Positions 60,183-64,000 of a DNA stretch of 64,000 nucleotides are shown here, piece by piece. The position numbers were made by a program, and so were the translations under genes. The stretch covers positions 1 to 64,000 of the forward strand of contig JBCDBO010000007.1 in NCBI GenBank assembly GCA_039183535.1, written 5' to 3'. The stretch is from JBCAXA01 sp039183535. Its GTDB lineage: Bacteria > Pseudomonadota > Gammaproteobacteria > Steroidobacterales > Woeseiaceae. The notes under the pieces are model-generated. The model had not been told where the DNA came from and made no database searches. It saw only the letters and a list, made by a program, of their open reading frames with translations. Positions within the stretch are counted from its first letter, which is position 1. Each line of letters opens with the position of its first letter.

Positions 60183-60914
60183 CTACGGATGCTGCACGAC
60201 GCGCGCGCTGTGGCCTTTTCGATCCAGCTCCGCCACCAGACGTTCTGCCGCCGATCGATCAGCGACCGGACCGACCCGAACACGGTGCAGCGTCGTGCCG
60301 TTCCTTTCGATCTCGGTAAGAAACGCCGAAATGCCATCGGCCCGCAGGCTGGCTGCCAGCCGGCTGGCGTTGTCGCGGTCCGAAAAACTGCCGAGTTGCA
60401 CGGCCCAAAGTCCATCCGCTGGCACGCTGGCCGGGGCGGCTTGCGGCTTTGTCGCTTCGGCTTGCGGCTTCGTGGCTGCGGCCTGCGGCTGCGGCTCGCT
60501 GACCGGCGGTTTCGGGGACGCTGCGACCGCATCGTTGGCCTCTGTTGCAGCATCTGTTGGCGCGGGTCTGGCGACCTCGGCAGCGGACTGATCGGTCGAT
60601 TCCGGGGTAGTCACGCTCTCGTCGTCCGCTGCGACCGCCGGCGGCTCGGCCGGCAACTCGATAGGCTCGGAAACAGCCGACTCCGCCGACTCCGACGGCG
60701 ATGCCGTGCCGGCACTGGGTAAAGGCTCACGCAGATCGATACGCCGCTGCTCGGTCGGCGTGGTCTCAAGGCCCGGTAGATTAACCGACTCGCTGATCGT
60801 ATCGGTCTCGTTCGCCGGTCCGTCGAGAAACACGGGGACTAGCCAGAGCACGGCGACGACCAGGACAACGGCGCCAACGAGACGTTGTTTAGTGGATTGA
60901 TCCAAGCGAGCCAT
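60183..60914 (-). CDS. dedD: SPOR-domain cell-division protein DedD-like
   Basis: 243 aa single-pass inner-membrane protein. A short cytoplasmic start (MARLDQSTKQRLVG) is followed by one helix (AVVLVVAVLWLVPVFLDG at 14-31), a long Pro/Ala/Glu/Ser-rich periplasmic linker with repeats such as ATKPQAEATKPQAA, and a C-terminal SPOR domain (about 168-243) with WAVQLGSFSDRDNASRLAASLR. SPOR domains bind denuded glycan strands at the division site. Position between folC and cvpA is the same as in E. coli, supporting DedD rather than FtsN. The linker is compositionally biased, which produces open frames on the other strand. Confidence 0.92.
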   Translation of the reverse strand: MARLDQSTKQRLVGAVVLVVAVLWLVPVFLDGPANETDTISESVNLPGLETTPTEQRRIDLREPLPSAGTASPSESAESAVSEPIELPAEPPAVAADDESVTTPESTDQSAAEVARPAPTDAATEANDAVAASPKPPVSEPQPQAAATKPQAEATKPQAAPASVPADGLWAVQLGSFSDRDNASRLAASLRADGISAFLTEIERNGTTLHRVRVGPVADRSAAERLVAELDRKGHSARVVQHP

Positions 60915-60959
60915 ACCCGGCAGCGACAGCCACGCAGTAACCGATAAGCGAAAGTCGGA

Positions 60960-62231
60960 TTATAGCCCAAGCGCTCGCAGCGCCGGGCCAACGACGGTAA
61001 ACGAGCCGAACACGACGACGCGCTCGCCTGAACATGCATCACGCTGCAGCACCTCAACCGCCTCGGCAACCGTATCGAACCAGCCGCATGGGCTCGTCGT
61101 CGCCGCTGCGATGCGGCTGGCGAGCGTCAACGCCGGCACACTGGCCGCCGATTCGCCGCCGACCGCGTACCACTCGTCGATCGCCGGCGCGACAGCGTGG
61201 ATCGTGCCGTCTAAGTCTTTGGTCGCTAACAAACCGACCAGTGCGCGCGTCTTCCCGGGAACCGGCCGCGACGTTAATGCCGCCGCTAGCGCCTCAGCGG
61301 CCGCCGGATTATGCGCAACGTCCAGCACCCAGGTCGGATCGCGACCGACCTCATGAAAACGACCGGTAACCGTCAGCGCAGCTAAGCGCTGGCCAATGTC
61401 GCTCGGCAAGCGCTGCAAGCGCTGCAGCAAAGCGATGACCCCAGCCGCATTGGATAGTTGGTGCCGCCCAGCCAGCCCCAGCGGCGGTAAATCAACGAGC
61501 TCTACCGCAGCGCTGCGATACCGCCATTTCCCACTGGAAGCGACATCCAACTGGTAGTCGCGACCTGCGACCCATAGCGGCACGTCATTGGCGGCCGCGT
61601 AGGTGTCGATGCTGTCCGGCATGTCCAAGCCGGCAAACACAGCCGGGCGATTCGGTCGCAAAATTCCAGCCTTCTCAAGACCGATCAACTCGCGGGTATC
61701 GCCCAACCAGTCTTTGTGGTCTAGATCGATCGATGTAATCAGCATTGCGTCTGCGTGCACCGCGTTTACCGCATCGAGCCGCCCGCCGAGGCCCACTTCT
61801 AAGATGACCGCATCGACGTTTGCCTGCTCGAACACGCGCAATGCAGCGAGTGTCGATGCCTCAAAATAGGTCAACGGCGTATCAGCGCGGACCGCTTCTA
61901 GCCACTCGAATGCAGCGATGATGGCAGCGTCGTCCGCAGCGACACCATCAATTGCAATACGCTCGTTGTAGCGCACCAGATGCGGCGATGTGAATGTACC
62001 GACCAGCGTGTTCACATCGCGCAGTGAGGCAGCGAGCATCGCGACCGATGAGCCTTTGCCGTTGGTACCAGCAACGGTGATGACCAACGGCGGTCGTTGC
62101 CAATCGAGCCGCGACAAGACGGTGGCCGTCCGCTCGAGGCCGAGCTCGATCTCACGGGGATTCAGTTGTTGGTGATAGGCAAGCCAATCGGCTAGATCGG
62201 CGTTAGCGCCCGGGGCTGGCAGCTTAGTCAG
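60960..62231 (-). CDS. folC: Bifunctional dihydrofolate synthase/folylpolyglutamate synthase, with apparent CTG start
   Basis: 423 aa if begun at CTG 62229-62231, against 422 aa for E. coli FolC. The first ordinary start is TTG at 62115-62117, which would remove 38 residues. Those residues read like the FolC N-terminus (DLADWLAYHQQLNPREIELG, then LERTATVLSRLDW), so they are very probably translated. A GGAG at 62239-62242 stands 7 nt before the CTG; an in-frame TAG further upstream closes the frame. The ATP loop is VAGTNGKGSSVAML; further motifs are SIDLDHKDWLGD and VLDVAHNPAA. It adds glutamate to dihydropteroate and folates. It overlaps accD by 8 bp. Confidence 0.88.
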   Translation of the reverse strand: MTKLPAPGANADLADWLAYHQQLNPREIELGLERTATVLSRLDWQRPPLVITVAGTNGKGSSVAMLAASLRDVNTLVGTFTSPHLVRYNERIAIDGVAADDAAIIAAFEWLEAVRADTPLTYFEASTLAALRVFEQANVDAVILEVGLGGRLDAVNAVHADAMLITSIDLDHKDWLGDTRELIGLEKAGILRPNRPAVFAGLDMPDSIDTYAAANDVPLWVAGRDYQLDVASSGKWRYRSAAVELVDLPPLGLAGRHQLSNAAGVIALLQRLQRLPSDIGQRLAALTVTGRFHEVGRDPTWVLDVAHNPAAAEALAAALTSRPVPGKTRALVGLLATKDLDGTIHAVAPAIDEWYAVGGESAASVPALTLASRIAAATTSPCGWFDTVAEAVEVLQRDACSGERVVVFGSFTVVGPALRALGL

Positions 62232-63132
62232 CGGCGGACTCCGGCTCCGCTGGCGAATCCGCTACTGCAGCCGGTGCCGATGCCGATAACGGCAGCAACT
62301 TGCCGACAAGACCGTCTAGGTAGGCACGCAAGTCACGACGATCGACAATCGCATCGATGGCGCCGTGCTCGAGCAAAAATTCGCTGCGCTGAAACCCCTC
62401 CGGCAGCTTCTCGCGAACGGTCTGTTCGATAACGCGCGGTCCTGCGAAGCCGATTAAGGCGCCGGGTTCAGCGAGATTGATATCGCCGAGCATAGCGAGA
62501 CTCGCCGATACGCCACCCGTCGTTGGGTCGGTGAGGACCGATACGTACGGCACACCCGCAGCACCTAACTCCGCAAGTGCAGCGCTCGTTTTGGCCATTT
62601 GAAAGAGCGAAAACAAAGCCTCTTGCATACGCGCTCCACCGCTTGCCGAGAACGACACAAACGGTATGCGCTCGTCGCACGCCAACCGAGCCGCACGCGC
62701 GAATCGCTCACCGACGACCGAACCCATCGAGCCACCCATGAACTTAAACTCGAAAGCCGTTGCGACCCAAGGCCGCCCCTCGATGGTGCCGCGCATCGCA
62801 ATTAATGCATCACGTTCGCCGGTGGCTTTTTGGGCCTGATACAAACGATCGCGATAGCGTTTGGAATCACGAAACTTTAATGGGTCATCGGGCTCAAGTT
62901 CTGCGCCGATTTCGGCGGTTGACTCAGCGTCGAACAACATCAGCAACCGTTCGCGTGCGCCCACACGCAGGTGATGCCGACATTGCGGGCAAACTTTTAC
63001 GTTCTTCTCGAGCTCACTTCGAAATAGCTGCGCATTGCAGCTCGGGCACTGAATCCACAGACCCTCCGGCACCGACTTCGATCGGCTTTGCGTCTTCACC
63101 CGTGCCGGCAGAATTTTTTCGAACCAACTCAC
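62224..63132 (-). CDS. accD: Acetyl-CoA carboxylase carboxyltransferase beta subunit
   Basis: 302 aa. The N-terminal zinc ribbon has C-x2-C (CPSC) near 30 and C-x2-C (CPQC) near 49. The carboxyltransferase crotonase-like core includes EFKFMGGSMGSVVGERFARA near 128-147, FVSFSASGGARMQEALFSLFQ in two parts near 157-177, and SVLTDPTTGGVSASLAMLGD. With AccA it moves carboxyl from biotin to acetyl-CoA to make malonyl-CoA. The start is GTG at 63130-63132. It follows truA by 12 bp; trpF, which lies between these genes in Pseudomonas, is absent. The Ala/Pro/Glu-rich C-terminal tail overlaps folC. Confidence 0.96.
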   Translation of the reverse strand: MSWFEKILPARVKTQSRSKSVPEGLWIQCPSCNAQLFRSELEKNVKVCPQCRHHLRVGARERLLMLFDAESTAEIGAELEPDDPLKFRDSKRYRDRLYQAQKATGERDALIAMRGTIEGRPWVATAFEFKFMGGSMGSVVGERFARAARLACDERIPFVSFSASGGARMQEALFSLFQMAKTSAALAELGAAGVPYVSVLTDPTTGGVSASLAMLGDINLAEPGALIGFAGPRVIEQTVREKLPEGFQRSEFLLEHGAIDAIVDRRDLRAYLDGLVGKLLPLSASAPAAVADSPAEPESAAD

Positions 63133-63144
63133 CGCGCCAGTGTA

Positions 63145-63966
63145 TCAACAAGACCAAGAAGCGGGTAGCGGCAGCGCGCCGGCAATAGACTGATCCGTGT
63201 TGAGTGTGCCGACATCGACCAGACCGCTTGCGGCTGGGTAGCCAACCGACCACAAATAAAGACCATGCGGCGGCGCTGCGAATGGCGCTGCGGTTCGATC
63301 GCGTTTCGCCAGCAACTCGCCAATCGCATCTGCGGAAAGTTCGCCGCGACCGACGCTAATTAGCGCACCAGTCATGTTACGCACCATGTGCTGAACGAAG
63401 GCATTGGCGCGAACATCGAACCAAATGTAGCTGCCATGGCGCGCTACCGCCGCGTCTGAGACGTTTCGCGTTGGGCTCTTTGATTGGCATCCAGCCGCGC
63501 GGAAACTGGAAAAGTCGTGCTCACCGACAAAGTGCTGCGCTGCGCGATGCATCGCATCGACATCGAGCGACTCTGCAACGCGGTAGACACGACCGTGGTT
63601 AACAACGGAGCGCTGCGCGGCGGCGTGGATAACGTAAATGTAGCGTCGCCAGATCGCGTTGAAACGGGCGTGAAAATCGTCAGCGACACGACGAACCCAA
63701 CGCACCGCGATGTCGTCAGGTAAGCGCGAGTTTCCGCCAGCGAGCCAGTTGTAATCGCTGCGGACCGCCGTTGTATCAAAATGCACGACTTGGCCGAGTG
63801 CATGGACACCGGTATCGGTGCGACCGGCGCAAACGACATCGATCGATTGAGCGGCTATCTCACTGAGCGCACGTTCCAATTCCGCTTGCACCGACGGCCC
63901 ATGATGCTGGCGTTGCCAGCCCATGTAGCGTTCACCGAGATACTCAATGCCGAGCGCGATACGCAC
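63145..63966 (-). CDS. truA: tRNA pseudouridine(38-40) synthase
   Basis: 273 aa enzyme making pseudouridine at positions 38-40 of the anticodon stem-loop. The family motifs are LGIEYLGERYMGWQRQ at 5-20, CAGRTDTGVHALGQVVHFDT near 46-65 with the catalytic aspartate in GRTDTGVHA, and FRAAGCQS and FVQHMVRNMTGALISVGRGE near 190-209. The start is GTG at 63964-63966. The 34 bases upstream end a possible minus-strand frame (LDDLN then TGA at 63983-63985), perhaps the tail of a neighbouring gene such as fimV, but it is too short to call. It starts the truA-accD-folC-dedD-cvpA-purF series. Confidence 0.95.
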   Translation of the reverse strand: MRIALGIEYLGERYMGWQRQHHGPSVQAELERALSEIAAQSIDVVCAGRTDTGVHALGQVVHFDTTAVRSDYNWLAGGNSRLPDDIAVRWVRRVADDFHARFNAIWRRYIYVIHAAAQRSVVNHGRVYRVAESLDVDAMHRAAQHFVGEHDFSSFRAAGCQSKSPTRNVSDAAVARHGSYIWFDVRANAFVQHMVRNMTGALISVGRGELSADAIGELLAKRDRTAAPFAAPPHGLYLWSVGYPAASGLVDVGTLNTDQSIAGALPLPASWSC

Positions 63967-64000
63967 GCTGCTCGCGAACGAATCAGTTCAGATCGTCGAG

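Overview
The window looks like a chromosomal segment of a gammaproteobacterium. The right-hand 26 kb keeps gene orders typical of that class: tig-clpP-clpX-lon-hupB-ppiD with fabI close by, a methyltransferase-rnhA-dnaQ block beside mltD, and truA-accD-folC-dedD-cvpA-purF. The base composition is moderately GC-rich, with many GTG and TTG starts. No genus can be named from the sequence alone. No transposase, integrase, CRISPR array or plasmid function was seen.

The left half (about 1-37.5 kb) is one large surface-polysaccharide region. The left edge cuts the sensor kinase PrsK, next to an EpsB-type polyprenyl-phosphate sugar transferase. Both belong to the exosortase/PEP-CTERM type of exopolysaccharide locus, so that locus probably continues to the left. 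Then come wecB (+), a minus-strand nucleotide-sugar operon (4,6-dehydratase, ugd, manC, manB), a glycosyltransferase and a Wzz-like co-polymerase. A long plus-strand run (12.5-29.1 kb) follows: Wzx, Wzy-like polymerase, sulfotransferase, beta-propeller protein, three enzymes matching the WbpB/WbpD/WbpE diacetamido-uronate route, an epimerase, an AsnB-like amidotransferase, a glycosyltransferase, an N-acyltransferase-like protein, an aminotransferase, a TylF-like methyltransferase, a split transketolase and a second initiating sugar transferase. Facing it is a minus-strand operon tviB-uge-pgi-wzi-wza, which supplies the UDP-GlcNAc 6-dehydrogenase and the outer-membrane export and anchoring proteins. 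That operon has a perfect -10 box, no -35 box and two tandem upstream repeats, which suggests control by an activator.

The right half is mostly housekeeping: nhaB, dnaQ, rnhA, a methyltransferase, mltD, fabI, a dicarboxylate symporter, ppiD, tRNA-Asp and tRNA-Val immediately downstream of hupB, lon, clpX, clpP, tig, then a tRNA cluster (Leu, His, Arg, Pro), a cyclophilin, lpxH, miaE, a serine/threonine kinase with a degenerate receiver domain, purF, cvpA, dedD, folC, accD and truA.

The most striking element is in the tRNA cluster. The tRNA-Arg(UCU) gene is split in its anticodon loop by a 270-nt insertion. The insertion carries the P3/P7 pseudoknot, P8 and P9 elements of a group I self-splicing intron and shows no homing-endonuclease gene. 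Other unusual points are a folC gene that seems to need a CTG start, a ManC whose isomerase domain has lost its key motifs, and an aminotransferase/methyltransferase/split-transketolase block that implies an uncommon sugar or substituent.
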